15,986 nt of DNA, from contig JBPCVX010000049.1 of the NCBI GenBank assembly GCA_051010095.1, forward strand, positions 1-15,986. The letters run 5' to 3'. Source of the stretch: CAJQND01 sp051010095 (GTDB taxonomy: Bacteria; Pseudomonadota; Alphaproteobacteria; Rhizobiales; CAJQND01). A model generated the notes under the pieces. That model did no database searches. It was not told where the DNA came from and saw nothing but the letters and a program-made list of their open reading frames with translations. Positions 15,801-15,986 of the stretch are shown in pieces (within the stretch, counting starts at the first letter, position 1; each line of letters begins with the position of its first letter). Position numbers and translations under genes: made by a program.

Positions 15801-15986
15801 TACGTCACCTCATGCATGGCAGCAGTCAGCGCCCGCCGCACGAGTTCAAGAGTAGCGTCATTTCTGTACGCTGCCGAAGCGCGGACATCATCAATTGGGC
15901 TTAGTGTGGCAAAATGCTGTGCTTTTAGGCGAATGGACCAATCGTCTCGAATATTTGCGTTACGGATGGCGTCTTCAGCTTCTGGT
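15800..15986 (-). CDS. FAD-binding subunit of the molybdenum hydroxylase (C-terminal fragment)
   Basis: Reverse-strand translation from the window edge gives 61 residues ending in TAA at 15802-15800, whose last A is the first base of the next ATG (TAATG). The fragment reads LSPIDDVRASAAYRNDATLE before a final helix LVRRALTAAMHEV. This is the classic C-terminus of CoxM/XdhB-type FAD subunits (CO dehydrogenase flavoprotein C-terminal domain). It passes electrons from the iron-sulfur clusters to an acceptor. The FAD-binding part lies outside the window, as does the operon promoter. Confidence 0.87.
   Translation of the reverse strand, partial: PEAEDAIRNANIRDDWSIRLKAQHFATLSPIDDVRASAAYRNDATLELVRRALTAAMHEVT

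Overview
The window (about 16 kb, mid GC, densely packed, no RNA genes, mobile elements or CRISPR seen) is a catabolic gene cluster from a proteobacterium. The gene families, the fused LivH-LivM permease and the mix of FCD-type GntR, MarR, Rieske and xanthine-dehydrogenase-family proteins fit an alphaproteobacterium best. That assignment is an inference from gene content only.

Left part (1-2380): a GntR/FCD regulator (cut by the window edge, minus strand) is divergent from a BenE-family aromatic-acid transporter. This transporter converges, with a 4-bp overlap, on a MarR-family regulator. The MarR gene is divergent from an enamidase-like amidohydrolase. The 130-bp gap between them holds an imperfect palindrome over a possible promoter.

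Middle (2381-4410, plus strand): an enamidase homologue with all expected metal ligands, followed almost directly by a StrB/APH(6)-family small-molecule kinase.

Right part (4435-15986, minus strand): one long run of ten genes with overlapping or nearly touching ends, read from right to left. The order is: end of an FAD subunit of a molybdenum hydroxylase; a fused [2Fe-2S]/molybdopterin hydroxylase; a 6-hydroxynicotinate reductase homologue; a UPF0280 (ApbE-like) protein; an 'amino acid synthesis' (PF06684/DUF1185) protein; a Rieske oxygenase; and a complete branched-chain-amino-acid-type ABC importer (binding protein, fused permease, two ATPases). The promoter of this run lies beyond the right edge.

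Taken together, a Mo-hydroxylase, Hnr and enamidase are the first three steps of the reductive nicotinate pathway known from the anaerobe Eubacterium barkeri: nicotinate to 6-hydroxynicotinate to 1,4,5,6-tetrahydro-6-oxonicotinate to 2-formylglutarate plus ammonia. Here they sit with an importer, an O2-dependent Rieske oxygenase and two poorly understood proteins. The most attractive reading is a pathway for a nicotinate-like or substituted N-heterocycle. In it the Rieske enzyme may trim the substrate, and UPF0280 and PF06684 may supply maturation or an undescribed ring-chemistry step. The substrate itself cannot be read from the sequence.
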